Positions 7,810-16,846 of a stretch of 64,000 nt of DNA are shown here, piece after piece. The position numbers and the translations under genes were made by a program. The stretch lies in assembly GCF_042652785.1 (NCBI RefSeq), contig NZ_JBHSHD010000002.1, positions 62,001 to 126,000 of the forward strand, in the 5' to 3' direction. The notes under the pieces are model-generated. The model was given only the letters and a program-made list of their open reading frames with translations. It made no database searches and had not been told where the DNA came from. The DNA comes from Dokdonella_A ginsengisoli (GTDB taxonomy: Bacteria > Pseudomonadota > Gammaproteobacteria > Xanthomonadales > Rhodanobacteraceae). Each line of letters begins with the position of its first letter. The first letter of the stretch is position 1.

Positions 7810-9699
7810 TCACTGCGCTTCGGCCAGATACGTGTATCCGGTCAGTCCCTGCTCCAGCGCCGCCTCGAACGCGCCGGCCTGCGCCCCGGCGAGGCCGGCG
7901 GCGGCAATCTTGTCGCGGTACGCGGCGCGCAGCGCAGCGAGATCGTAGCCGACGTAGTCGAGCATCAGGTCGGTGCTGTCGCCGCGGCGCAGGTGGCTGA
8001 ACTCGTAGCCCGTGTCGGTCAGCCGCACGTTGACCGCGTCGGTGTCGCCGAACAGGTTGTGGATGTCGCCGAGCGTCTCCTGGTAGGCGCCGACCATGAA
8101 CAGGCCGAGCCGGTACGGCTCGCCGTCGCGCAGCGAATGCAGCGGCAGGCTGACGTCGACGCCGTCGGCCTCGACGTACTGGTCGATGCGCCCGTCCGAA
8201 TCGCAAGTGAGGTCGGCGATCACGCCGCGCCGGTCCGGCGCGCGGTCGAGGCCGGCGATCGGCACGATCGGGAAGACCTGGTCGATCGCCCACACGTCCG
8301 GCGCGGACTCGAACACCGAGAAATTGACGAAGTACTTGTCGACCAGGGTCTGGTTGAGGTCGTCGAGCACCTGCCGGTGCACGCGCTCGTCGGGCTTCAG
8401 GCGCGAACGCACGGCGTTGACGATCGCGTAGTAGAGATCGTCGAGCTCGGCGCGGTCGGCCAGCGTGATCTGCCCGAGCGCGTACAGCGAATACCCCTCG
8501 GCCAGGTGGTACTGCGCCTCGTGGTAGAGCTCGGTCGGCGGCCGATGGCCGATCTCCTCGTACGTCTCGCGCAGGCGGCGCAGCACCGCCGGCTCGTCGG
8601 CGCGCAGCGGCGGCACGGCGCCCGCCGGCGCCTGCTCGACCTCGCTGACGTTGACCACCAGCACCGCGTGGTGCGCGGTCAGCGCGCGGCCGGATTCGGT
8701 CAGCACGTGCGGCGGCTTCAATCCGTTCGCCGTGCAGGCTTCCGCCAGCGCGCCGACCACCGCCGAGGCGTATTCGTCCAGGCCGTAGTTGATCGAGCAG
8801 TCCGAGCGCGAGCGCGTGCCCTCGTAGTCGACGCCGAGGCCGCCGCCGACGTCCATGTAGGTGATCGGCAGCCCCATGCGCGACAGCTCGACGAAGTAGC
8901 GCACCGCCTCGCGCATGCCGTTGGCGATGTCGCGCACGTTGGACATCTGCGAGCCCATGTGGAAGTGCAGCAGCTTGAGCGTGTGCGACAGCTGCGCCGC
9001 CTTCAGCTCGTCGAGCAGGGTCAGCAGCTGGCGCGGCGTCAGGCCGAACTTGGCCTTGTCGCCGCCGGAGTTCTGCCACTTGCCGGCGCCCAGGCTCTTC
9101 AGCCGCATGCGCACGCCGAGCAGGGGTTCGACGCCGAGCGCGCGCGATTCCTCGATCACGTAGCGCAGCTCCGACGGCTTCTCGATGACGATGAAGATGT
9201 CCAGCCCCAGCCGGCGCCCGATTAGCGCCAGGCGGATGTACTCGCGGTCCTTGTAGCCGTTGCAGATGACGGTGCTGCCGGCGCGGGCCAGCGCCAGCAC
9301 GGCCATCAGCTCGGGCTTGGAGCCGGCCTCCAGGCCGAAGCCGTCGCCGCCGTTCGCGGCCAGCTCGCCGGCGACGTTCTTCTGCTGGTTGACCTTGATC
9401 GGATAGATCGCGGTGTAGCCGCCGGCGTAGTCCCACTCGCGCATCGCGTTGGCGAAGGCGCGCTGCAGGCGCATGCGGCGGTCGTTCAGGATGTCGGCGA
9501 AGCGCACCAGCAGCGGCAGGCGCGAACCCTGCGCGCGCGCCGCCTCGACGATCGCCGGCAGCGACAAGGTCGGCCCTTCCGCGCCGCGCGGGCGCACCAG
9601 CAGGTCGCCGTTCGCGCCGACGTCGAAGTAGCCCTCGCTCCAATGCGGTACCGCCCAGGTATGTCGCGCCTCGTCGGCGCTCCAGCGCTGTTCGTTCAC
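7810..9699 (-). CDS. speA: Biosynthetic arginine decarboxylase
   Basis: 629 residues with GTG start at 9699: GGAG lies 7 bases upstream, and the frame further upstream is not family-like. Decarboxylates arginine to agmatine, first step of the agmatine route to putrescine. PLP enzyme of the alanine-racemase-fold decarboxylases. Schiff-base lysine is K102 in YPIKVNQQ; other marks are GLDIFIVIEKPSE, HFHMGSQ, MDVGGGLGVDYEG and the C-terminal catalytic cysteine in DLTCDSDGRID. Divergent from speE across 131 bp, which fits shared control of polyamine synthesis. About the length of other xanthomonad SpeA proteins and slightly shorter than E. coli. Confidence 0.95.
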   Translation of the reverse strand: MNEQRWSADEARHTWAVPHWSEGYFDVGANGDLLVRPRGAEGPTLSLPAIVEAARAQGSRLPLLVRFADILNDRRMRLQRAFANAMREWDYAGGYTAIYPIKVNQQKNVAGELAANGGDGFGLEAGSKPELMAVLALARAGSTVICNGYKDREYIRLALIGRRLGLDIFIVIEKPSELRYVIEESRALGVEPLLGVRMRLKSLGAGKWQNSGGDKAKFGLTPRQLLTLLDELKAAQLSHTLKLLHFHMGSQMSNVRDIANGMREAVRYFVELSRMGLPITYMDVGGGLGVDYEGTRSRSDCSINYGLDEYASAVVGALAEACTANGLKPPHVLTESGRALTAHHAVLVVNVSEVEQAPAGAVPPLRADEPAVLRRLRETYEEIGHRPPTELYHEAQYHLAEGYSLYALGQITLADRAELDDLYYAIVNAVRSRLKPDERVHRQVLDDLNQTLVDKYFVNFSVFESAPDVWAIDQVFPIVPIAGLDRAPDRRGVIADLTCDSDGRIDQYVEADGVDVSLPLHSLRDGEPYRLGLFMVGAYQETLGDIHNLFGDTDAVNVRLTDTGYEFSHLRRGDSTDLMLDYVGYDLAALRAAYRDKIAAAGLAGAQAGAFEAALEQGLTGYTYLAEAQ

Positions 9700-9782
9700 C
9701 TCGGTGCTCCGGTCGCCAGGATGGAATTGCGTAGTGTAACGATGCGTTGCGTCCCGCGTATGTCGGCGTCGCGTGGAACCGC

Positions 9783-9788
9783 TACAAT
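9783..9788 (+). promoter_or_regulatory. Possible -10 element for speE
   Basis: TACAAT lies 42 bases upstream of the speE ATG in the 131 bp speA/speE divergent region. No convincing -35 hexamer sits 16-18 bases upstream, so this is tentative. Confidence 0.35.
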
Positions 9789-9830
9789 CCGCCACCCCGA
9801 AAACCCCGCCCTTACCGCGCAGGAAGCCCG

Positions 9831-10703
9831 ATGTCCGCGTCCGAACAGCAGACCTCCGACCAAAGTTGGTTCACCGAACGGCACGAGCGCTCCGGCTCGT
9901 CGTTCGGCCTGCGCATCAAGGAGCTTCTCCACGCCGAGAAGACGCCGTTCCAGACGATCGAGATCTACGACACGACCGACTGGGGCAAGCTGATGGTCAT
10001 CGACGGCTGCACCATGGTGTCCACCCGCGACAACTTCCTCTACCACGAGATGATGTCGCACCCGGCGCTGTTCACCCACGCGCGCGCCAAGCGCGTCGTC
10101 ATCATCGGCGGCGGCGACTGCGGCACGCTGCGCGAGGTGCTCAAGCACGAGGAAGTCGAGCGCGCGGTGCAGGTGGACATCGACGAGCGCGTCACGCGCC
10201 TGGCCGAGAAGTACTTCCCGGAACTGTGCGAGTCCAACGGCGACCCGCGCGCCGAGCTGCTGTTCATCGACGGCATCAAGTACATGGCCGAGCACGAGCC
10301 CGAATCGCTCGACCTGATCATCGTCGACTCGACCGACCCGGTCGGCCCCGCCGAAGGCCTGTTCGGCGCGGACTTCTACGCCAGCTGCTACAAGGCGCTG
10401 CGCCCGAGCGGCATGCTCGTGCAGCAGAGCGAATCGCCGCTGGTGCACCTGGACCTGATCAAGGCGATGCGCTCGGCGATGCGCTTCGCCGACTTCCAGT
10501 CCGTGCGCACGCTGACCTTCCCGCAGCCGCTGTACCCGACCGGCTGGTGGAGCTGCACGATGGCGCGCAAGGGCGCCGATCTCAGCGGCTTCCGCGAGCG
10601 CGGCGCCGCGACCAAGCAGTTCCCGACCCGCTACTACAACGTCGACATCCACCGCGCCGCGCTGGCGATGCCGGAGTTCATGCGCGAGGCGCTGGGGGAC
10701 TAG
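9831..10703 (+). CDS. speE: Polyamine aminopropyltransferase (spermidine synthase)
   Basis: 290 residues. Transfers the aminopropyl group of decarboxylated SAM to putrescine, giving spermidine. Seen: WFTERHERSGSSFGLRIK at the N-terminus, the SAM-type nucleotide motif VVIIGGGDCGTLREVLKH, VDIDERV, and the catalytic VDSTDPVGPAEGLF. ATG 9831 has AGGAA upstream; an in-frame GTG/ATG extension would lie inside the promoter region. Divergent from speA, so the two ends of the agmatine-to-spermidine route face each other. Confidence 0.95.
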   Translation: MSASEQQTSDQSWFTERHERSGSSFGLRIKELLHAEKTPFQTIEIYDTTDWGKLMVIDGCTMVSTRDNFLYHEMMSHPALFTHARAKRVVIIGGGDCGTLREVLKHEEVERAVQVDIDERVTRLAEKYFPELCESNGDPRAELLFIDGIKYMAEHEPESLDLIIVDSTDPVGPAEGLFGADFYASCYKALRPSGMLVQQSESPLVHLDLIKAMRSAMRFADFQSVRTLTFPQPLYPTGWWSCTMARKGADLSGFRERGAATKQFPTRYYNVDIHRAALAMPEFMREALGD

Positions 10704-10710
10704 TCCCCAC

Positions 10711-10733
10711 GGCCGCCGCGCAACGCGGCGGCC
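10711..10733. terminator. Hairpin between convergent genes
   Basis: Perfect 10 bp stem GGCCGCCGCG / CGCGGCGGCC with a 3-base loop, eight bases after the speE stop and four bases before the end of the convergent gene. No U-run on either strand, so it may act bidirectionally or only protect 3' ends. Confidence 0.6.
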
Positions 10734-10736
10734 CCC

Positions 10737-11045
10737 TCACTGCGTGCGGCGCCGGCGCGCCAGGCGCCGATGGACCGCCAGATCGACGCGGTCGAGCGCG
10801 CGCGCGGCCAGCAGCGACTCCTCCGCGATCAGCACGGCGGCGAGCAGCAGGGCGAGCAGGCCGGGGCCGGGCAGCACCAGCATCGCCAGGCCGGCGATGA
10901 TCAGGCCGGCGGCGGCGGCGAGCACGCCGATCTTGCGCAGCCATCCGCTCGGACGTTCCGCGCGACGGCGGTAGCGGCGCTGAAAACGCTTGCCGACCGG
11001 TTCGTCGCGGAACGCGCGCCAGTGTCGTTGCAGGGCTTCGAACAT
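10737..11045 (-). CDS. Small PGPGW-type membrane protein
   Basis: 102 residues, strong Shine-Dalgarno (GGAGAAGGGGAA). A basic N-terminus (RRYRRRAER) is followed by two hydrophobic stretches (~38-55 and ~58-78) joined at LVLPGPGLLALLLA, matching the PGPGW/TIGR02611 family of small inner-membrane proteins of unknown role. The C-terminus is again Arg-rich. Lies 42 bp downstream of the ABC ATPase on the same strand and may belong to that operon. Confidence 0.75.
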   Translation of the reverse strand: MFEALQRHWRAFRDEPVGKRFQRRYRRRAERPSGWLRKIGVLAAAAGLIIAGLAMLVLPGPGLLALLLAAVLIAEESLLAARALDRVDLAVHRRLARRRRTQ

Positions 11046-11087
11046 CCGTTCCCCTTCTCCGCGGCCGGCGCCTGCCGGCCCTTCGCG

Positions 11088-11933
11088 CTAGTGTTCCCGC
11101 GCGGTGCTGAACGAAACGTTCGGATCGGCGCCGGCCAGGCGCCAGCCGCCGCCGTCGTGCTCCACGCGCAGCGGCAGGCCGTACAGCGCCGACAGCCGCG
11201 CCGAGGTCAGCACCTGGGCCGGCGCGCCGTCGGCGAACACGCGGCCGCCGCGCAGCAGGATCACGCGGTCGATCTCCGGCACGATCTCCTCGACGTGATG
11301 CGTGACCAGCACCAGGGTGGTGCCGGCGCGCGCGAGGCGGCGCAGCGTGGCGAGGAAATGCGCCTGGGCGGCGACGTCGAGGCCGGTGGTCGGCTCGTCC
11401 AGCAGCAGCGCCTGCGGGCGATGCGCGATGGCGCGGGCGATCAGCACGCGGCGCGTCTCGCCGGTGGACAGCTCGGCGATCGGACGTGCGGCCAGATGCG
11501 CGGCATCGCATTGCGCCAGCGCGGCGGCCGCGCGCTCGCGCATCGCCGCGTCGACGCCGTCCGCCGGCACGCGCTGGGCGGCGAAGAAGCCGCTGAGTAC
11601 CGCGTCCTCGCCGGTCAAGCCCGGCGCACGCAGCAGATCGCGCTGCAGGTCCGGCGCGACCACGCCGAGCAGGCTGCGCAGGGCGAACACGTCCCAGCGG
11701 CTGCGGCCGAGCACGCGCACCGGCGCGGCGCCCTCGCGCGCGACCGGATACAGCTCGCGCGTGACGAGCTTTACCAGGGTCGACTTGCCGCAGCCGTTCG
11801 GACCGAGGATCGCGGTGTGGCGGCGGCGGTCGATGCGCAGGTCCAGCTCGTGCAGCACCGGCACGGCGCCGCGGCAGACGGTGGCGCGCTCGAGTTCGAT
11901 CAGCGGCGCGCCGGGATCGGCGGTGTCGTTCAT
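11088..11933 (-). CDS. ABC transporter ATP-binding protein
   Basis: 281 residues, one complete ABC domain: Walker A GPNGCGKST (~42-50), signature LSTGETRRV, Walker B ALLLDEPTTGLD, H-loop VTHHVEE. The resemblance is to soluble ABC ATPases of the ModF/YbbA kind rather than polysaccharide Wzt proteins. No permease gene is adjacent; the upstream coupled gene is a GT-C glycosyltransferase. Start ATG overlaps that gene's stop as ATGA, so translation is probably coupled. Transport substrate unknown. Confidence 0.85.
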   Translation of the reverse strand: MNDTADPGAPLIELERATVCRGAVPVLHELDLRIDRRRHTAILGPNGCGKSTLVKLVTRELYPVAREGAAPVRVLGRSRWDVFALRSLLGVVAPDLQRDLLRAPGLTGEDAVLSGFFAAQRVPADGVDAAMRERAAAALAQCDAAHLAARPIAELSTGETRRVLIARAIAHRPQALLLDEPTTGLDVAAQAHFLATLRRLARAGTTLVLVTHHVEEIVPEIDRVILLRGGRVFADGAPAQVLTSARLSALYGLPLRVEHDGGGWRLAGADPNVSFSTAREH

Positions 11934-13495
11934 CGGCCCGAACCCGCCGCGGGCGCGAACGACGGCGACACGCGGCCGTCCGCGCCGGCGATCTTCACCG
12001 CATACAGCCCGCGCACCGGCAGTCCTTCGCGGCAACCGGCGCAGCTGAACATCGGATCGAACATCACGTACGCGTCGCCCGGCCGCAACGCGTCCTCGCG
12101 GCCGACCAGGACGGTGCGGTCGCGCACGGCGGGACCGTCCTCGACGGCGAGGATCTCTTGATAGAACAGTGCGTGGATGTAGGGCTGGATCTGGCGCTCG
12201 TCGACGATCACGCGTCCGCTGCTGCGGGCGAGCGCCGCGCGCAGCGCCGGCTCGAATCCGCGGCTGACGAACACCACGTCGGTCGCCGCCGCGTAGCGCG
12301 TGAAGTAGTCCAGGGTGTACAGCGCGCCCTGGACGGCGGCGCAGGCGGTGAGCAGCACCACCGCCGCGGCGCCGATGCGCTCGCGCAGCCAGATCGCGCC
12401 GACCACCGACAGCGGCAGCGCGAACACCACCAGCGAGAATGCGCGCAGGCTGTGGCCGTGGTCGCGCGTCAGCGCCGCGGCGAGCGGCGCGATCGCCGCA
12501 CCGGCGACGAGCAGGCGCGTGAACGACGAACCGCGGCGCCATGCGCACATCAGGCCGATCAGCGCGAGCAGGATCGTCGCCAGCAGCAGCTGACCGCCGT
12601 AGCCGGTGTGGTGGCGCACGATGGAATCGCCGTGCAGGGCGAGGAAGTCCGGCCCGAAGTATTCGACGTAGCGGCCCGCGAACGTGACCGCCTTGTCCCA
12701 GGCCGTGGTTCCCGGCTCGTGCAGGTAGGTGAGTTCGCCGAAGCGCGAAGTGAGGTTGTCCGCATGCGCGAGCACGTAGGCGACCAGCGGCAGCACCGCC
12801 GCGATGAATCCGGCGATCAGCCACGCGTGCCGGCCGCGGTACTCGCGCCGCGGATAGACCAGCAGCACCGCCAGCACGTGCAGCGGCGCGAGCATGCGGA
12901 ACGTGGAATACGCGTACGCGGCCACGCCGAGCGCGAGACCGGCGAGCACCGCCCAGCGCGTGTTGCCGCCTTCGTAGGCGCGGTGCACCGCCCACAGGTG
13001 CAGCGCGAGCAGCGGCAATAGCGAGATGACCTCGAAGGAGATGCGCGACAGCGTGAAGAGCCATGGCGTGAAGCCGAGGCAGAGCACCGCGTAGAGCAGC
13101 ACCGCGCGATCGTTCGTCAGGCGCCGGAACAGGCCGAACATCACCAGACTGCCGATCAGCCAGGCGGCGAAGCTCGCCGCGCGCGTGGCCGTCTCCGACA
13201 GCCCGAAGACCTCGTAGATCGCGGCGAGGAAATAGACGTAGACCGGATTCTTGTACTCGCCGAAAGCGCGGAAATACAGCGGCCACGCCACGCCGTGCTC
13301 GTCGCGGCCGGTCTGCACGATCTGCCAGGCGTTGTAGCCGATGGAGGTTTCGTCGACGAAGAAGCCGTGCGGGACGTCGGCGATGCGCCAGGCATGCAGC
13401 GCGGCCGCCAGTACGGCGACGAGCGCGATCAGCACGCCGATCCACGCGGACCGGCGGCGGGAAACGGCGTTTCTCGCGCGCAGACTGCTGCTCAC
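11930..13495 (-). CDS. GT-C fold (PMT/ArnT-like) membrane glycosyltransferase
   Basis: 521 residues, GTG start at 13495 with AGGAG five bases upstream. About ten to twelve hydrophobic helices. The first periplasmic loop carries GFFVDETSIGYNAW, where D-E is the typical catalytic acidic pair of lipid-linked sugar transferases, followed by FGEYKNPVYVYF. Such enzymes transfer sugars from polyprenyl-phosphate donors to lipid A, glycans or proteins on the outer face of the inner membrane. The C-terminal ~120 residues are periplasmic with a CAGC motif. Acceptor unknown. Coupled to the ABC ATPase downstream. Confidence 0.8.
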   Translation of the reverse strand: MSSSLRARNAVSRRRSAWIGVLIALVAVLAAALHAWRIADVPHGFFVDETSIGYNAWQIVQTGRDEHGVAWPLYFRAFGEYKNPVYVYFLAAIYEVFGLSETATRAASFAAWLIGSLVMFGLFRRLTNDRAVLLYAVLCLGFTPWLFTLSRISFEVISLLPLLALHLWAVHRAYEGGNTRWAVLAGLALGVAAYAYSTFRMLAPLHVLAVLLVYPRREYRGRHAWLIAGFIAAVLPLVAYVLAHADNLTSRFGELTYLHEPGTTAWDKAVTFAGRYVEYFGPDFLALHGDSIVRHHTGYGGQLLLATILLALIGLMCAWRRGSSFTRLLVAGAAIAPLAAALTRDHGHSLRAFSLVVFALPLSVVGAIWLRERIGAAAVVLLTACAAVQGALYTLDYFTRYAAATDVVFVSRGFEPALRAALARSSGRVIVDERQIQPYIHALFYQEILAVEDGPAVRDRTVLVGREDALRPGDAYVMFDPMFSCAGCREGLPVRGLYAVKIAGADGRVSPSFAPAAGSGR

Positions 13496-13659
13496 GCGTG
13501 CTCCTGGCTTGGCTTCGGACGGATCGGAAAGCCCGCCGTGCGCAAGCGCAGGGCGGCGGCGGATTCTAGACGTCGCACCGCGTCGGGTGGAACTCGCCCG
13601 CGCTGCTCCAGGTGGTATGCGCCGTCGTATGCTGTTCCTTTTCCGCCCAGGGGTCGCCC

Positions 13660-15357
13660 ATGAAGCGCATGATCGCCGCGTTGTCGCTTGCTCTGCTCGT
13701 CCCGGCCGCGCAGGCCGGCGACCGCATCACCGGCAAGCCGTTCGCGACGCGCTCGGAAGTGCTCGCCAGGCACGGCATGGTCGCGACCTCGCATCCGCTG
13801 GCCACCCAGGTCGGCCTCGACGTGCTCAAGGCCGGCGGCAGCGCCGTCGACGCGGCGATCGCGGCCAACGCCGCGCTCGGCCTGATGGAACCGGTCTCCA
13901 ACGGCGTCGGCGGCGACCTGTTCGCGATCGTGTGGGATGCCAAAACGAAGAAGCTGTACGGCTACAACGGCTCGGGCCGGTCGCCCAAATCGCTGACGCT
14001 GCAATGGTTCAAGGAGCACGGCTACACGGCGATTCCGCCGACCGGACCGCTGCCGGTCAGCGTGCCGGGCGCGGTCGACGGCTGGTTCGCCCTGCACGAG
14101 CGTTTCGGCAAGCTGCCGATGAAGCGCGTGCTGGCGCCGACCATCGCCTACGCGCGGGAAGGCTTTCCGGTCACCGAGCTGATCGCCCACTACTGGAATC
14201 TGTCGGTGCCGCGCCTGTCGAAATACCCCGGCTTCACCGAGCAGTTCACGCGGCAGGGCAAGGCGCCGGCGAAGGGCGAGATCTGGAAGAACGCCAACCT
14301 CGCCGGCACCCTGCAGGCGATCGCCGACGGCGGCCGCGACGCGTTCTACAAGGGGCGCATCGCACGCACCATCGGCGACTACTTCAAGGCCAACGGCGGC
14401 TTCCTGTCCTACGAGGACCTCGCCGCGCACAGCGGCGAATGGGTCGAGCCGGTCTCGACCAATTACCGCGGCTACGACGTGTGGGAACTGCCGCCCAACG
14501 GCCAGGGCCTGGCCGCGCTGCAGATGCTCAACATCCTGGAAGGCTACGATTTTTCGAAGATCCCGTTCGGCAGCACCGAGCACGTGCACCTGTTCGTCGA
14601 GGCGAAGAAGCTCGCCTTCGAGGACCGCGCCAAGTTCTACGCCGACCCGGCCTTCGCCAGGGCGCCGGTCGAATGGCTGGTGTCCAAGGAGTACGCCGCC
14701 GAGCGGCGCAAGTCGATCTCGCCGGACAAGGCGATGAAGGCGGTCGAGCCGGGCACGCACAAGCTCGACGGCGACACGATCTACATGACCACCGCCGACG
14801 CCGACGGCAACATGGTTTCGCTGATCCAGTCCAACTACCGCGGCATGGGCTCGGGCATGGCGCCGCCGGGGCTGGGCTTCATCCTGCAGGACCGCGGCGA
14901 GATGTTCGTGCTGAAGGAAGGCCACGCCAACACCTACGCGCCCGGCAAGCGGCCGTTCCACACGATCATTCCGGCCTTCGTGACGAAGAACGGCGAACCG
15001 TGGCTGAGCTTCGGCGTGATGGGCGGCGACATGCAGCCGCAGGGCCACGTCGAGATCGTCATGAACCTGGTCGACTTCGGCATGAATCTGCAGGAGGCCG
15101 GCGACGCGCCGCGCATCCAGCACGAAGGTTCGACCTCGCCCGAGGGCCAGGCCGAGCCGATGACCGACGGCGGCTGGATCGACCTCGAATCGGGCTTCCC
15201 CTACGAAACCGTGCGCGGCCTGATGCAGAAGGGCCACTCCGTGCGCTTCGCCAACGGCCCCTACGGCGGCTACCAGGCGATCGGCTGGGACGCGAAGAAC
15301 CGGGTCTACGTCGGCGCCTCGGAAGGACGCAAGGACGGCCAGGCCGCCGGCTACTGA
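13660..15357 (+). CDS. ggt: Gamma-glutamyltransferase (Ntn hydrolase)
   Basis: 565 residues, signal peptide MKRMIAALSLALLVPAAQA. Hydrolyses or transfers the gamma-glutamyl group of glutathione and related amides in the periplasm. The single chain self-cleaves before a threonine; here the site is T373 in KLDGDTIYMTTADADGN. Family landmarks: AGGSAVDAAIAANAALG, VGGDLFAIVWD, GRSPKSL, PVSVPGAVDGW, GSGMAPPGLGF, GVMGGDMQPQGH. The stretch around T373 resembles the YwrD/glutathione-hydrolase-like branch more than classic E. coli Ggt. ATG 13660 opens the signal peptide; the 16 residues upstream in frame do not fit. Confidence 0.92.
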   Translation: MKRMIAALSLALLVPAAQAGDRITGKPFATRSEVLARHGMVATSHPLATQVGLDVLKAGGSAVDAAIAANAALGLMEPVSNGVGGDLFAIVWDAKTKKLYGYNGSGRSPKSLTLQWFKEHGYTAIPPTGPLPVSVPGAVDGWFALHERFGKLPMKRVLAPTIAYAREGFPVTELIAHYWNLSVPRLSKYPGFTEQFTRQGKAPAKGEIWKNANLAGTLQAIADGGRDAFYKGRIARTIGDYFKANGGFLSYEDLAAHSGEWVEPVSTNYRGYDVWELPPNGQGLAALQMLNILEGYDFSKIPFGSTEHVHLFVEAKKLAFEDRAKFYADPAFARAPVEWLVSKEYAAERRKSISPDKAMKAVEPGTHKLDGDTIYMTTADADGNMVSLIQSNYRGMGSGMAPPGLGFILQDRGEMFVLKEGHANTYAPGKRPFHTIIPAFVTKNGEPWLSFGVMGGDMQPQGHVEIVMNLVDFGMNLQEAGDAPRIQHEGSTSPEGQAEPMTDGGWIDLESGFPYETVRGLMQKGHSVRFANGPYGGYQAIGWDAKNRVYVGASEGRKDGQAAGY

Positions 15358-15448
15358 GCGCGCCCCGCCGCCGCGGGCGCGGTGCGGTTCGCTTTTGCCC
15401 GTCCGCGCCGCGGTGTACCCTTCCCGCGGCGTACCGACAGGAGGCAGC

Positions 15449-16081
15449 ATGCTGAAAGTCCTGGTGGCGAGTTCGAAGGGCGGCGCCGGCAAGAGCACGC
15501 TGGCGACGAATCTGGCGGCGTACTACGCGGTCGACGGCAAGAACACCGTGCTGGTCGACGCCGACCGGCAGGGTTCGGGACTGCGCTGGTGCGAGAAGCG
15601 CGCGCCCCACGCGAACGCGGTGCTGGGCCTGCCCGGCCTGCGGCGCGACTGGGAGAAGCAGGTGCCGGCGGACGCCCAGCGCGTCATCGTCGACAGTGCG
15701 GCCGGCATCCGCGCCGGCGAGGTCGAGGCCTACCTCGAGCAGGTCGACGTCGTGCTGGTACCGGTGCTGCCGTCGGCGATCGACCTGGAGGCGACCGAGC
15801 CGTTCCTGAACGAACTCGCCGGCCTCGCCCGCATCAAGCGCGGCAAGGTCGCGGTCGGCCTGGTCGCGAACCGCCTCAAGCCGTGGACGAACGCCTCGCA
15901 GCTGGCGGTCGAGGAAATGCGCAGGTTTCCGTTCCCGCTGGTCGCCGAACTGCGCGACACGCAGGGCTACGTGCTCGCCAACGCGCTCGGCAAGAGCATC
16001 TTCGACTACCACTCCGAACTGGTGCGCTCGCACCAGGAAGACTGGGCCAGGCTGCTGCGCTGGCTGAAGAAGCATTCCTGA
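15449..16081 (+). CDS. ParA/MinD-type ATPase, orphan
   Basis: 210 residues, preceded by AGGAGG. Deviant Walker A SKGGAGKST (~9-16) with the signature lysine, LVDADRQGS (Walker A-prime), and VDSAAGIR (Walker B region). No ParB, MinE or plasmid gene is nearby. It may position a protein complex or regulate another system as many orphan ParA proteins do. It is shorter than chromosomal ParA and lacks an N-terminal DNA-binding helix. Stands alone between ggt and an EF-hand gene. Confidence 0.87.
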   Translation: MLKVLVASSKGGAGKSTLATNLAAYYAVDGKNTVLVDADRQGSGLRWCEKRAPHANAVLGLPGLRRDWEKQVPADAQRVIVDSAAGIRAGEVEAYLEQVDVVLVPVLPSAIDLEATEPFLNELAGLARIKRGKVAVGLVANRLKPWTNASQLAVEEMRRFPFPLVAELRDTQGYVLANALGKSIFDYHSELVRSHQEDWARLLRWLKKHS

Positions 16082-16223
16082 ACGCCGGCGCGGAGCCGCC
16101 GTCGCGGCGGCCCGCGGCTTCACAAGAATTTGCGCGATCTTTGCACGCCGGCGGCGAACGCCGGCGCGCTGCGGACGTTCAATAGTGCTGCGGCCGACCT
16201 GGCCGCTGCACGAGGTCCCGAAC

Positions 16224-16700
16224 ATGCGCAACTTCCTCCCCACCGTGTTGGCAGCCGGCGCGCTGTGCGCCGCCGGTATGGCCGCTGCGGCACCGGTCAC
16301 CGACGCCGACATCGCCCGCTCCGCCAAGCACACCGAAGCCCGGCAACGCTTCTTCGACCGCATCGACACCGACCACGACGGCAAGATCAGCCGCGCCGAA
16401 TACCAGGCCTGGGTCGACGGCCGCTTCGACCGCATGGACGCCAACCACGACGGCAGCGTCGACGCGAACGAACTGGCCGCCTCGCCGGCCGCCGCCGAGC
16501 GCGCGCAGAAGCGCGCGGAGCGCTTCGTCCAGCGCTACGACGCCAGCGACAGCGGCAAGGTCAGCAAGGCCGATTTCCAGGCCAAGGAAATGGCGCGCTT
16601 CGACAAGCTCAGCGGCGGCGCCGACTCGCTGACCGCCGAGCAGTTCGCCGCCAAGCGCGGGCACGGGCATCGCGGCCCGCGCGACGCCTCCGCCCAGTAA
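16224..16700 (+). CDS. Exported EF-hand calcium-binding protein
   Basis: 158 residues, signal peptide ending near GMAAAA. Two intact EF-hand loops, D48-E59 (DTDHDGKISRAE) and D72-E83 (DANHDGSVDANE). A third loop at 106-117 (DASDSGKVSKAD) lacks the final glutamate and is probably weak. The last residues are His/Arg/Gly-rich. Likely a periplasmic Ca2+ binder; no enzymatic domain seen. ATG 16224 has GAGG eight bases upstream and begins the signal sequence. Confidence 0.87.
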   Translation: MRNFLPTVLAAGALCAAGMAAAAPVTDADIARSAKHTEARQRFFDRIDTDHDGKISRAEYQAWVDGRFDRMDANHDGSVDANELAASPAAAERAQKRAERFVQRYDASDSGKVSKADFQAKEMARFDKLSGGADSLTAEQFAAKRGHGHRGPRDASAQ

Positions 16701-16727
16701 GCCGCATCGAAACGCGCGCCGCGCGCG

Positions 16728-16756
16728 CGGCGGACGGGCTGCCCCGCCGTCCGCCG
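16728..16756 (+). terminator. GC hairpin after the EF-hand gene
   Basis: 10 bp arms CGGCGGACGG and CCGTCCGCCG with a 9-base loop, starting 28 bases after the stop codon. No U-run, so a factor-independent terminator is not certain. Confidence 0.45.
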
Positions 16757-16846
16757 TGCGTGCGGCGCGCACCGGCCATACGCGGTGCTTGACCGGGGCC
16801 GCGTCGAATCAGGCATCATCGCGCATCGGAGCGAGAGGAAGCGGCC

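Noticed and set aside
15449..16081. ParA-type ATPase as sign of a plasmid or integrated element
   Set aside because: No ParB, replication or mobility gene nearby, and composition equals the chromosome.
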